A DNA stretch of 64,000 bases from Ruegeria discodermiae (GTDB taxonomy: Bacteria > Pseudomonadota > Alphaproteobacteria > Rhodobacterales > Rhodobacteraceae), in assembly GCF_030758345.1 (NCBI RefSeq), contig NZ_JAVAMO010000003.1, positions 1 to 64,000 of the forward strand, read 5' to 3'. Each line of letters begins with the position of its first letter. Positions within the stretch are counted from its first letter, which is position 1. Of the stretch, positions 37,395-45,270 are shown piece after piece. A program made the position numbers and the translations under genes. The notes below the pieces were generated by a model, which saw nothing but the letters and a program-made list of their open reading frames with translations, was not told the DNA's origin and searched no databases.

Positions 37395-38269
37395 GCGAGC
37401 AAGTCTTGCACCTCTCGCGACTGCGCTTCAAGGCTCTTCCGCATCTTCTGAAAGGCTGCAGCCTCCAACTGGCGGATCCGCTCCTTGGACAGGCCCAATT
37501 CCTGCCCCAGGCTTTCCAGCGTCCGGGGCACATCGCGCAGCTTGCGTTCGCGCACGATGAAGCGCTCCCGCGAGTTCAGACGCTGCATCGCGGTCAGTAA
37601 CCATTCGCGCAATTGTTCGGTGTCATGACGATGTTCAACCGTCTCAGCCGCCTGATCGCCATCGTCCTCCAGCGCATCGATCCATTCGCGACCATCCTCA
37701 TCGGCGGCCTGCACCGCATTGAGCGAAAAGTCGGACCCCGCCAACCGGCCATCCATCATCTCGACATCGCGCAGCGGCACCCCGATTTCCGAGGCGATCT
37801 TCTCGTGCAACTGATGCCGATCCAGCGCGATACCATCCGAGGCGGCCTCACGCTCCAGCCGGGCCTGAACCCGGCGCATGTTGAAAAACAGTGATTTCTG
37901 CGACGAGGTCGAGCCAGTGCGCACCATTGACCAGTTGCGCATTACATAGTCTTGGATCGAGGCCTTGATCCACCAGACCGCATAGGTCGAAAAGCGCACG
38001 CCGCGATCGGGGTCGAACTTGTCGGCGGCTTTCATCAGGCCAAGCCCGGCCTCCTGAATCAGATCGTTCATCGGCGCGCCATAACGCTTGAACTTGGCCG
38101 CCATCGAAATCGCCAGCCGCATATATGCCGTTATCAGCCGGTGCAGCGCCTGTTCGTCGCGCTCATCCCGCCAGGCATAGGCAAGGCGCAACTCGGTCTC
38201 GGCATCCAGAAGCTCTGCCTTCATCGCCTGACGCGACATCGACATGTCGTTCGAAGTGTCCAGTGGCAT
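37391..38269 (-). CDS. rpoH2: Sigma-32 family factor, RpoHII type
   Basis: A 292-residue alternative sigma factor. Region 2 shows DLIQEAGLGLMKAADKFDP and FSTYAVWWIKASIQDYV; the diagnostic RpoH box is QKSLFFNMRR (about 125-134); region 4 has LGLSKERIRQLEAAAFQKMR. The N-terminal region is shorter and different from the classic heat-shock RpoHI of alphaproteobacteria and resembles RpoHII, which in Rhodobacter sphaeroides serves the singlet-oxygen and photo-oxidative response under RpoE. A TGATCC-N18-TACCTA element upstream (38325-38354) supports that. GGGAGGA precedes the ATG. The downstream chaN gene is translationally coupled. Confidence 0.88.
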   Translation of the reverse strand: MPLDTSNDMSMSRQAMKAELLDAETELRLAYAWRDERDEQALHRLITAYMRLAISMAAKFKRYGAPMNDLIQEAGLGLMKAADKFDPDRGVRFSTYAVWWIKASIQDYVMRNWSMVRTGSTSSQKSLFFNMRRVQARLEREAASDGIALDRHQLHEKIASEIGVPLRDVEMMDGRLAGSDFSLNAVQAADEDGREWIDALEDDGDQAAETVEHRHDTEQLREWLLTAMQRLNSRERFIVRERKLRDVPRTLESLGQELGLSKERIRQLEAAAFQKMRKSLEAQSREVQDLLA

Positions 38270-38324
38270 TCAGTCCTCCCAGAATGTCGGCCTTACCGCG
38301 AGCGCTTGTTTTGCGCAGTTGAAC

Positions 38325-38354
38325 TAGGTACGCAGGATCGCGGCACATGGATCA
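38325..38354 (-). promoter_or_regulatory. Candidate sigma-E (RpoE/ChrR-type) promoter of rpoH2
   Basis: On the minus strand TGATCC (38354-38349) is followed after exactly 18 bases by TACCTA (38330-38325). This resembles the TGATCC-N18-TA consensus remembered for the RpoE regulon of Rhodobacter sphaeroides, in which rpoHII is a main target. A start near 38318 would give a 5' leader of about 50 bases. The -10 half is a weaker match than the -35 half. Confidence 0.5.
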
Positions 38355-38370
38355 TTTCTGAGGTAAGAAC

Positions 38371-38892
38371 TTGTTTCCGAAATACAGCCTGGTACTAGGA
38401 GGCGCGGCCTCGGGGAAATCGATTTTTGCCGAGCAACTCTCTGTTAAGTCAGCAAAAAACAGGTTTTATGTCGCGACATCACAAGTGTTTGATGATGAGA
38501 TGAAGATCAAGATCGACCGTCATATCACCCAGCGTGGCACCGGCTGGACCACGATTGAGGCCCCGTTTGACCTTGCGCCCGCTCTGCGCGGCTGCTCGGA
38601 AGGGGATCTCTGCCTGATCGACTGCGCAACCATGTGGCTGAGCAACCATCTGCTGGCGGAACACGATCTTGAGGTCCAACAGGCGCAGTTGCTGGCAGCC
38701 TTTCGGGAATGCACGGCGGATGTGGTGATCGTGTCGAACGAGGTGGGGCACGGCATCGTGCCCGACAACGCGCTGGTGCGGCAGTTTCGCGAGGCGCAAG
38801 GGCGATTGAACATCGCCCTGGCGGCTGAGGCCGATCTGGTGGTGCAGGTTGTCGCGGGTCTGCCGCAGGTTCTGAAAGGGACGCTGCCATGA
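38371..38892 (+). CDS. cobU: Adenosylcobinamide kinase/guanylyltransferase
   Basis: A 173-residue bifunctional enzyme that phosphorylates adenosylcobinamide and transfers GMP to it during nucleotide-loop assembly of B12. The P-loop LVLGGAASGKSIFAE (about 7-21) and the C-terminal VIVSNEVGHGIVPDN and REAQGRLNIALAAEADLVV stretches are family signatures. The start is a TTG with GAGG upstream; the first 90 bases are noticeably more AT-rich than the rest. The next gene overlaps it by four bases and encodes a phosphatase of the same pathway type. No other cob genes are in the window. Confidence 0.92.
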   Translation: MFPKYSLVLGGAASGKSIFAEQLSVKSAKNRFYVATSQVFDDEMKIKIDRHITQRGTGWTTIEAPFDLAPALRGCSEGDLCLIDCATMWLSNHLLAEHDLEVQQAQLLAAFRECTADVVIVSNEVGHGIVPDNALVRQFREAQGRLNIALAAEADLVVQVVAGLPQVLKGTLP

Positions 38893-39467
38893 CCCGGCTG
38901 CATCTCGTGCGCCATGGCCCAACCCACGCCAAAACCATGGTGGGCTGGTCCGACCTGCCCGCAGATCTGAGCGACAGGGCGGCGGTCGCGCGTCTTTCGG
39001 CACATTTGCCGGGCGGGGCCCTGGTGATCTCCTCGGACCTGATCCGCGCGGTCGATACCGCGTCAGCCGTTGAAACCGGACGCACCCGTCTGCCGCATGA
39101 CGAGGCCTTGCGGGAAATCCACTTCGGAGATTGGGAGCTGCGCGCCTTTGCCGAGATCGAGGCCGAAGACCCCGTGCGCATCCGCGCCTATTGGGAACAG
39201 CCCGGCGATGTGCGCCCGCCAAATGGCGAAAGCTGGAATGAGGTCCGTACCCGCGTCGATACGGCCATAGACCGCCTGATCGCCGCCCATACAGGACGGG
39301 ACCTGATCATCGTAGCACATTTCGGCGTGATCCTGACACAGGTGCAGCGGGCGTTGCAGCTGGACGCGGAAGAGGCATTTGGCCATCGGATCGACAACCT
39401 GTCGGTGACCGAACTGACCCATTCTACTTCTGGCTGGAAGGTGGGCCGTATCAATCACCTTCCGTGA
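38889..39467 (+). CDS. Histidine phosphatase family protein (CobC-like)
   Basis: A 192-residue histidine phosphatase with the catalytic LHLVRHGPTHA motif (phosphorylated His in RHG), EIHFGDWELRAF and the second histidine in IIVAHFGVIL. Overlap with cobU (ATGA) suggests it acts as the alpha-ribazole-5'-phosphate phosphatase (CobC) of the cobalamin nucleotide loop; this rests on context, since the family is broad. ATG at 38889. Confidence 0.8.
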   Translation: MTRLHLVRHGPTHAKTMVGWSDLPADLSDRAAVARLSAHLPGGALVISSDLIRAVDTASAVETGRTRLPHDEALREIHFGDWELRAFAEIEAEDPVRIRAYWEQPGDVRPPNGESWNEVRTRVDTAIDRLIAAHTGRDLIIVAHFGVILTQVQRALQLDAEEAFGHRIDNLSVTELTHSTSGWKVGRINHLP

Positions 39468-39527
39468 TGACCCCGCTCACAATTCAGCGTTTTACCGGTA
39501 CTCGGGCGCGCGCCTAGACTGCGCGCC

Positions 39528-40211
39528 ATGACTTATGACCTTTATATTGGCGATCGCCTGTTCTCCAGTTGGTCTCTTCGCGGCTGGCTGATGTTCGAAA
39601 AATTCAACATTCCCTGCCACACCCATCTGGTGGGTCTTTATTCCGGCACCATGGCGCAGGATTTGCAACCTGTCGCACCGGCGCGACTGGTCCCCTGCAT
39701 GCGGATGCCCGATGGCGCGCCAGTGGGCGAAAGCCTCGCCATGGCCGAAACACTGGCCGAGCTGCACCCGGAAGCCAACCTCTGGCCTCAAGCTCCCGCC
39801 GCGCGTGCAACGGCGCGGTGGCTTTGTGCGGAAATGGCCGCCGGATTTGGTGATCTGCGCGGGCAATGCCCGATGCAGTTGCTGCACAGCTACGCGGGTT
39901 TCGCCCCCTCTGAAGGGACTCAGCGAGATCTGAGCCGGATCGAAACACTGTGGTCACATGCCAGACAGATCTCCGGCGCGCAGGACGGGCCTCTCTTCGG
40001 CGCTTATTCGCTGGCAGATGTGTTCTACACCCCCGTTGCCGCGCGAATCGTGGGCTATGGCCTGCCGGTCTCAACCGAGAATCGGGCCTATTGCGAGGCA
40101 TTGCTGACCGACCCGGCGGTTCTGGCGTGGCGCGAGAAGGCGCTTGAGGTCACCTACGATCCCTTCCCCTACCCGGTGGATGCAAAGATCATTCCATGGC
40201 CGCTTTCCTGA
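39528..40211 (+). CDS. Glutathione S-transferase family protein
   Basis: A 227-residue cytoplasmic GST. The N-terminal thioredoxin-like half begins MTYDLYIGDRLFSSWSLRGW, where SSWSLRG is the glutathione-contacting motif seen in zeta/beta-like bacterial GSTs. It continues to PVGESLAMAETLAEL, the usual glutathione gamma-Glu contact. The helical C-terminal half has LFGAYSLADVFYTPVAARI with the N-capping motif. Substrate unknown. It lies between the cob pair and comM on the same strand but with gaps that suggest its own promoter. Confidence 0.88.
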   Translation: MTYDLYIGDRLFSSWSLRGWLMFEKFNIPCHTHLVGLYSGTMAQDLQPVAPARLVPCMRMPDGAPVGESLAMAETLAELHPEANLWPQAPAARATARWLCAEMAAGFGDLRGQCPMQLLHSYAGFAPSEGTQRDLSRIETLWSHARQISGAQDGPLFGAYSLADVFYTPVAARIVGYGLPVSTENRAYCEALLTDPAVLAWREKALEVTYDPFPYPVDAKIIPWPLS

Positions 40212-40221
40212 TCCGCATCTG

Positions 40222-40266
40222 TTAACCGATCTTAAACCATGCCCGCGCTAGCAATCCCTTGTTAAC
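40222..40266 (+). promoter_or_regulatory. TTAA half-sites upstream of comM (degenerate CtrA-like)
   Basis: TTAACCGATCTTAA (40222-40235) has two CtrA half-sites but with 6 rather than 7 bases between them; a further GTTAACC lies at 40261-40267, next to the comM ribosome binding site. CtrA controls comM-type competence genes in Rhodobacter capsulatus, which makes the cluster suggestive, but the spacing is off. Confidence 0.25.
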
Positions 40267-40279
40267 CAAGTGGGGAAAC

Positions 40280-41794
40280 ATGGTCGCGCGCACGTATACT
40301 GTCGCCTTTCAGGGGGTCGAGGCCCGGCCCGTCGAGGTGCAATGCGCCGTCACGCCCGGCCTGCCCGCCTTTTCAGTGGTGGGCCTGCCGGACAAGGCCG
40401 TCTCGGAAGCGCGGGACCGGGTGCGCAGCGCTCTCAGCGCCATGGCCATCGCACTGCCTTCGAAGCGCATTACCATCAACCTGTCTCCCGCCGATCTGCC
40501 CAAGGAAGGCAGCCATTTCGACCTGCCCATCGCGCTTGCCCTGCTTGCCGCGCTGGATATCGTCCCGGCAGACGCGGCTGAAACCACGCTGGCATTGGGA
40601 GAGCTGTCACTGGACGGCTCTCTGGTCCCGGTAGTCGGCGCGCTGCCCTCGGCAATGACCGCCGCCGAGGAAGAACGCACGCTGCTCTGCCCCAAAGCCT
40701 CAAGCGCCGAGGCCGCCTGGGTTGGCGCAACGCAAGTCATCGGCGCGGAGACACTGGCCGCCGTTGTCCGGCACTATACCGGCCAGGCCCCGCTGGCCCC
40801 CGCCATACCGGGGGAGGTGACGCAACCTTACGCCCAGCGCGACTTGCATGACGTCAAGGGACAGGAACGCGCCAAACGCGCGCTTGAGATCGCCGCCGCC
40901 GGGCGGCACCACCTGATCATGATCGGCTCGCCGGGCTCGGGTAAATCCATGCTGGCCGCACGCCTGCCGGGCCTCCTGCCGCCACTGACGGCAGTTGAGG
41001 CGCTGGAAACCTCAATGATCCAGTCGCTTTGCGGATTGCTTGATGAAGGCGGGATCAGCCGCACGCGCCCGTTTCGCGAACCCCATCATACAGCCTCAAT
41101 AGCCGCGATTGTCGGCGGCGGCAAGGGCGCGAAACCGGGTGAGATTTCACTGGCCCATAACGGCGTACTTTTCATGGATGAGTTTCCCGAGTTTCCACGC
41201 ACCGTGCTGGAAACCCTGCGCCAGCCGATCGAAACCGGCGAGGTGATGGTTGCGCGTGCCAATGCCCATGTGAAATACCCCTGCCGCTTCATGCTGGTGG
41301 CCGCCGCCAACCCCTGCAAATGCGGGCATCTGGCCGATGCCTCCCGCGCCTGCTCGCGCGCGCCGATTTGCGGTGAAGATTATCTTGGCCGGATTTCAGG
41401 CCCGCTGATGGACCGGTTCGATCTGCGGCTGGAGGTGCCCCCGGTTGGCTTTGCCGATCTTGATCTGCCGCCGAGCGGTGACAGTTCTGCCCAAGTCGCC
41501 GCGCGGATTGCCGCTGCGCGCGAGGTTCAGGCTACGCGGTTCACAGATCACGAGGGGTTGCGCCAGAACGCCGACGCCGAAGGCGGCGTGTTGGAGGAGA
41601 TCGCCGCGCCCGATGCCGAAGGCAAGCAGATGCTGCTGAACGCTGCCGACCGGTTCGGCCTGTCCGCCCGCGCCTATCACAGGGTGCTGCGCGTGGCCCG
41701 CACCATCGCTGATCTGGACGGCTCGGACCATGTGCGCCGACCGCATGTGGCCGAGGCGCTGAGCTTTCGGATTTCGGCGCGGGTCGCAGCCTAA
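40280..41794 (+). CDS. comM: YifB/ComM family Mg-chelatase-like AAA+ ATPase
   Basis: A 504-residue AAA+ protein. ComM is a hexameric branch-migration helicase that helps integrate DNA during natural transformation. An N-terminal Lon-protease-like/ChlI domain ([20 protein letters not shown] and LPADLP-type segments) is followed by the AAA domain with Walker [18 protein letters not shown] (about 222-238), Walker [11 protein letters not shown], and a C-terminal lid with a zinc-like cluster [15 protein letters not shown]. The ATG at 40280 with GGGGAAAC upstream is preferred over an ATG-like start 21 bases earlier. Its stop overlaps the convergent gshB stop. Confidence 0.92.
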   Translation: MVARTYTVAFQGVEARPVEVQCAVTPGLPAFSVVGLPDKAVSEARDRVRSALSAMAIALPSKRITINLSPADLPKEGSHFDLPIALALLAALDIVPADAAETTLALGELSLDGSLVPVVGALPSAMTAAEEERTLLCPKASSAEAAWVGATQVIGAETLAAVVRHYTGQAPLAPAIPGEVTQPYAQRDLHDVKGQERAKRALEIAAAGRHHLIMIGSPGSGKSMLAARLPGLLPPLTAVEALETSMIQSLCGLLDEGGISRTRPFREPHHTASIAAIVGGGKGAKPGEISLAHNGVLFMDEFPEFPRTVLETLRQPIETGEVMVARANAHVKYPCRFMLVAAANPCKCGHLADASRACSRAPICGEDYLGRISGPLMDRFDLRLEVPPVGFADLDLPPSGDSSAQVAARIAAAREVQATRFTDHEGLRQNADAEGGVLEEIAAPDAEGKQMLLNAADRFGLSARAYHRVLRVARTIADLDGSDHVRRPHVAEALSFRISARVAA

Positions 41795-42723
41795 AGACGC
41801 GCTTCGATGACCTGCCAGATTTTCTCGGCGATATTAACGCCGTCGAAGCGCTCAAGCTCTTGAATGCCGGTGGGTGAGGTCACGTTGATCTCGGTCAGAT
41901 AGTCCCCGATCACGTCGATCCCGACAAAAATCTGCCCTTTCTCTTTCAGCAAGGGACCTATCGCTGCACAGATTTCCAGATCGCGCTCGCTGAGCCCGAT
42001 CTTTTCGGGCCGCCCGCCCACATGCATGTTCGAGCGGGTCTCGCCCGCCGCAGGCACCCGGTTGATCGCGCCGACCGGTTCACCATCCACAAGTATCACC
42101 CGCTTGTCGCCATTGCTGACATCAGGCAGGAATTTCTGCACGATCAGCGGCTCGCGGCTAAAGCCGGTAAACAGCTCGTGCAGCGACGTCAGGTTGCGGT
42201 CGCCCGCATCCAGCCGGAACACACCTGCGCCGCCATTGCCGTAAAGCGGCTTCAGGATGATGTCGCCATGTTTCGCCTTAAACGCCTTGATCGTGTCGAG
42301 GTCACGGGCAATCGTTGTGGGCGGTGTCAGGTCGGGAAAGTCCAGCACCAGCAGTTTTTCGGGATAGTTGCGCACCCAGAACGGATCATTGACCACCAAT
42401 GCCTGCCCCCTGAGCCGGTCCAGCAGATGGGTCGATGTGATGTAATGCATGTCAAAGGGCGGATCCTGGCGCAGCCAGACCACGTCAAATTCCGCCAGAT
42501 CGACATTGCGCTCGGGTCCCAGCACAGCCGGATCGCCCGCAACGCGCTGCACGCTCATATCCTGACCGCGCGCAGTGATGCGGCCTTCCTGATAGGCCAG
42601 TTTGTCGGGGCTGTAGAAAAACAGCGAATGGCCGCGCGCCTGCGCCTCTTCGGCGAGGCGGAAGGAACTGTCGGCGTTGATGTCGACGTCTCCGATCGGG
42701 TCCATCTGAAAGGCGATTTTCAT
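41791..42723 (-). CDS. gshB: Glutathione synthase
   Basis: A 310-residue ATP-grasp ligase joining gamma-glutamylcysteine to glycine. It begins [20 protein letters not shown], the usual prokaryotic GshB start, with [16 protein letters not shown] (ATP-binding), [18 protein letters not shown] and [20 protein letters not shown] (metal and product binding) in order. It is followed downstream on the opposite strand by comM and preceded by yraN and rsmI on the same strand, 60 bases apart. Confidence 0.96.
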   Translation of the reverse strand: MKIAFQMDPIGDVDINADSSFRLAEEAQARGHSLFFYSPDKLAYQEGRITARGQDMSVQRVAGDPAVLGPERNVDLAEFDVVWLRQDPPFDMHYITSTHLLDRLRGQALVVNDPFWVRNYPEKLLVLDFPDLTPPTTIARDLDTIKAFKAKHGDIILKPLYGNGGAGVFRLDAGDRNLTSLHELFTGFSREPLIVQKFLPDVSNGDKRVILVDGEPVGAINRVPAAGETRSNMHVGGRPEKIGLSERDLEICAAIGPLLKEKGQIFVGIDVIGDYLTEINVTSPTGIQELERFDGVNIAEKIWQVIEARL

Positions 42724-42783
42724 GGCGCGCTCCTCATGATCTGCCCGCTACATGGCGCAGCCGGGCGGCAGGTTCAATGGGGA

Positions 42784-43170
42784 TCACACCTGTCCAAAGG
42801 CGTTCTCGACAATTTGAAACCTGCCCGTTGCGTCCACAAGCGCCACATCAAACCGCACCTCGGTGTTCTGGCCGGAGGGTTCCGTCGCCAGAAATTCCGC
42901 CGCCGCCGAATAGATACGCCTCATCTGCCGTGAGCCGAGTGAGGCCGCGGCATGGGCGAAATCGCGGCTTTGCTTGACCTCCGCAAAGATCAGCCCGCCG
43001 GGTCCGCGCAGGATCAAGTCAATCTCACCCGCGGAACCGCGCCAGCGGCGATGGATGACCGCGAAACCCTGATCGCCATAGGTCGAGGCGATGCGATCCT
43101 CGGCGGCCTCTCCGGTGCGATGGTTCAGATAGCCGCGCCGGACCCGATCCGGTCTGTCATGTTTTGCCAA
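42784..43170 (-). CDS. yraN: YraN/UPF0102 nuclease-like protein
   Basis: A 128-residue UPF0102 protein with the restriction-endonuclease-like core GEIDLILRGPGGLIFAEVKQ (Glu, Asp and the ExK motif), flanked by AAEDRIASTYGDQGFAVIHR. Function unknown; a Holliday-junction-resolvase-like fold is recognised for the family. The start is TTG at 43170, overlapping the rsmI stop by 14 bases. The rsmI-yraN order opposite an lpoA-like gene is the same grouping as in enterobacteria. Confidence 0.9.
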   Translation of the reverse strand: MAKHDRPDRVRRGYLNHRTGEAAEDRIASTYGDQGFAVIHRRWRGSAGEIDLILRGPGGLIFAEVKQSRDFAHAAASLGSRQMRRIYSAAAEFLATEPSGQNTEVRFDVALVDATGRFQIVENAFGQV

Positions 43171-44011
43171 GTTTCAGCGCCCTCTGGTAAAGCGGGCGGC
43201 GCGGCAGCGAATACATACGCGCCACCAATTCCGCTGCATCCTTGACCGAATGTGACTCAAGCGCCGTTAACAAAGCGTTTTCGACATCCTCCTCGCTTGC
43301 AGCAACCTGCCGGGCGCGGTCGACCAGCAGGACAATTTCCCCCTTCACGCCCTGCGCCTTGAGCGCGGCGGCAAGCTCGGACAATGTCCCGCGCCGAACC
43401 TCTTCGAATTTCTTGGTCAGTTCCCGGCACAGCGCTGCCTGCCGGTCGCCCAGCACTGCCGCCATATCCGCCAGACTGTCAGCCACCCGCTTGGGCGATT
43501 CGTAAAAGGCCAGTGTGCCCGGCACCTCACGCAGCTCTTCCAGGCGGGTGCGGCGGGCCTTGGTCGCGCTTGGCAGGAACCCCGCGAAAAAGAACGCATC
43601 CGTCGGCAACCCGGCGAGCGTCAGCGCCGCCAGAACCGCCGAAGGACCGGGCGCCACCGTCACGTTATGCCCGGCCTCCGCCGCCGCGCGGCTCAGATCA
43701 TAACCCGGATCGGCAATCAGCGGCATGCCCGCTTCAGAGGCATAAGCCACTGATTTCCCATCTGAAAGCGCCTCAAGAAGCCGCGCGCGCGCGCCCGCGC
43801 CGCTATGGTCATGATAGGCCACAATCCGCCGCCCTTCGAGCGGCACGCCATGAATATCCATCAGATGGCGCAAACTGCGTGTATCCTCGGCGGCGATCAC
43901 CTCGGCAGAGGCCAGCACATCCAGCGCGCGCAGCGTGATATCGCGGGCCGTCCCGATAGGCGTGGCAATAAAGTAAAGGCCGGGAAGCAATCGGAGTTTC
44001 TGGAAATTCAA
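43157..44011 (-). CDS. rsmI: 16S rRNA (cytidine1402-2'-O)-methyltransferase
   Basis: A 284-residue SAM-dependent tetrapyrrole-methylase-fold enzyme that methylates the ribose of C1402 in the decoding centre. Diagnostic stretches are LYFIATPIGTARDITLRAL (N-terminus), EDTRSLRHLMD, SEAGMPLIADPGYDL and VTVAPGPSAVLAALTLAGLP. The apparent start is a TTG at 44011 with AGGCGGG about eight bases upstream. It is divergent from the lpoA-like gene with 86 bases between the starts. Confidence 0.94.
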   Translation of the reverse strand: MNFQKLRLLPGLYFIATPIGTARDITLRALDVLASAEVIAAEDTRSLRHLMDIHGVPLEGRRIVAYHDHSGAGARARLLEALSDGKSVAYASEAGMPLIADPGYDLSRAAAEAGHNVTVAPGPSAVLAALTLAGLPTDAFFFAGFLPSATKARRTRLEELREVPGTLAFYESPKRVADSLADMAAVLGDRQAALCRELTKKFEEVRRGTLSELAAALKAQGVKGEIVLLVDRARQVAASEEDVENALLTALESHSVKDAAELVARMYSLPRRPLYQRALKLGKT

Positions 44012-44097
44012 AGCTGGACCCGCCTTTCATGACGTTTATTATCGCAGCCTGTCCGCAGGCGGCCGCCCGGATTCAGGATCAGGGAGTTTTCATTTAG

Positions 44098-45270
44098 ATG
44101 TTTGCGTTTTTCAAGCCCACCCGCAAATTTACCAAAACGGCGCTTGCGCTGACCGCCGCCGGGTTCCTGGCCGCGTGCGACCTGCCCGCGACGAGCGGAG
44201 GCCCCAGCATCAACACCTCGAAACCGGTGCCGGTGGCGCTGCTGGTGCCCAAGGGGTCGGGCCGTTCGGGTGATGCCTCAATGGCGCAGAGCCTTGAGAA
44301 TGCCGCGCGTCTGGCGATGGCGGATTTGCAGAACGTGCAGATCGACCTGCGGGTCTATGACACGGCGGGCAGTGCGGCGACGGCATCAGCTGTGGCCCAA
44401 CAGGCCGTTGATGACGGTGCCAAGATCATCATTGGTCCAGTCTATTCGCAAGCAGTGAACGCTGCCGGGCTTTCGGTTCTAAACAAGAACATCAACGTTC
44501 TGTCCTTTTCGAACAACACCAATATCGCAGGCGGCAACGTCTTTGTGCTGGGCTCCACCTTCGAGAACTCGGCCAACAGGCTGACCAGCTATGCAGCCCG
44601 TCAGGGCAAAGGCCGGATGGTTGTGGTCTACAGCAATGACGAGGGCGGCCAGCTCGGCAAGGCTGCTATCGAGAACGGCATTCGCAACAGTGGCGCGACG
44701 CTGGCCGGTTCGGTGCCTTATGAGCGGTCGCAGCAAGGTGTGATCAACGCGGTTCCGCAAGTAAAAGCGGCGGTGGACAGTGCAGGCGATGCCTCGGTGT
44801 TTCTGACCTCAACCACGGCGGGCGCGTTGCCGCTCTTTACGCAGCTTCTGCCCGAAGCGGGTGTGTCCAACGCCACCACGCAGTTCATCGGTCTGACCCG
44901 CTGGGACATTCCTGCGCAGACGCTTGCGCTGCCCGGCGTTCAGGGCGGCTGGTTCGCTCTGCCTGATCCGAGCAAAAGCCAGAACTACCGCGCGCGCTAT
45001 CAATCCACCTATGGCAGCGCCCCGCACCCGATCAGCGGATTGGCTTATGACGGCATTGCCGCCATCGGAGCCCTGGTCGGATCGGGCAAGTCCAATGCCC
45101 TGACCGGCGCGGCGTTGACACAAGGGGCTGGTTTCCAGGGCGTCGGCGGTATATTCCGCCTGTTGCCGAATGGCACGAACCAACGGGGATTGGCAGTGGC
45201 CACGATCCAGAACAAACAGGTGGTTGTGATTGACCCTGCTCCACAAACATTCTCCGGTGCCGGATTCTGA
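44098..45270 (+). CDS. Penicillin-binding protein activator (LpoA-like lipoprotein)
   Basis: A 390-residue lipoprotein: signal peptide with lipobox LAAC (lipidated Cys27), then a type I periplasmic-binding-protein fold (VPVALLVPKGSG, IIGPVYSQAVNAAGL, VVVYSNDEGGQLGKAA). The family matches the C-terminal domain of LpoA, the outer-membrane activator of PBP1a, and it occupies the lpoA position next to rsmI-yraN. It lacks the N-terminal TPR domain of E. coli LpoA, as is usual in alphaproteobacteria. Its coding end overlaps the proposed glnD start by 41 bases. Confidence 0.85.
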   Translation: MFAFFKPTRKFTKTALALTAAGFLAACDLPATSGGPSINTSKPVPVALLVPKGSGRSGDASMAQSLENAARLAMADLQNVQIDLRVYDTAGSAATASAVAQQAVDDGAKIIIGPVYSQAVNAAGLSVLNKNINVLSFSNNTNIAGGNVFVLGSTFENSANRLTSYAARQGKGRMVVVYSNDEGGQLGKAAIENGIRNSGATLAGSVPYERSQQGVINAVPQVKAAVDSAGDASVFLTSTTAGALPLFTQLLPEAGVSNATTQFIGLTRWDIPAQTLALPGVQGGWFALPDPSKSQNYRARYQSTYGSAPHPISGLAYDGIAAIGALVGSGKSNALTGAALTQGAGFQGVGGIFRLLPNGTNQRGLAVATIQNKQVVVIDPAPQTFSGAGF

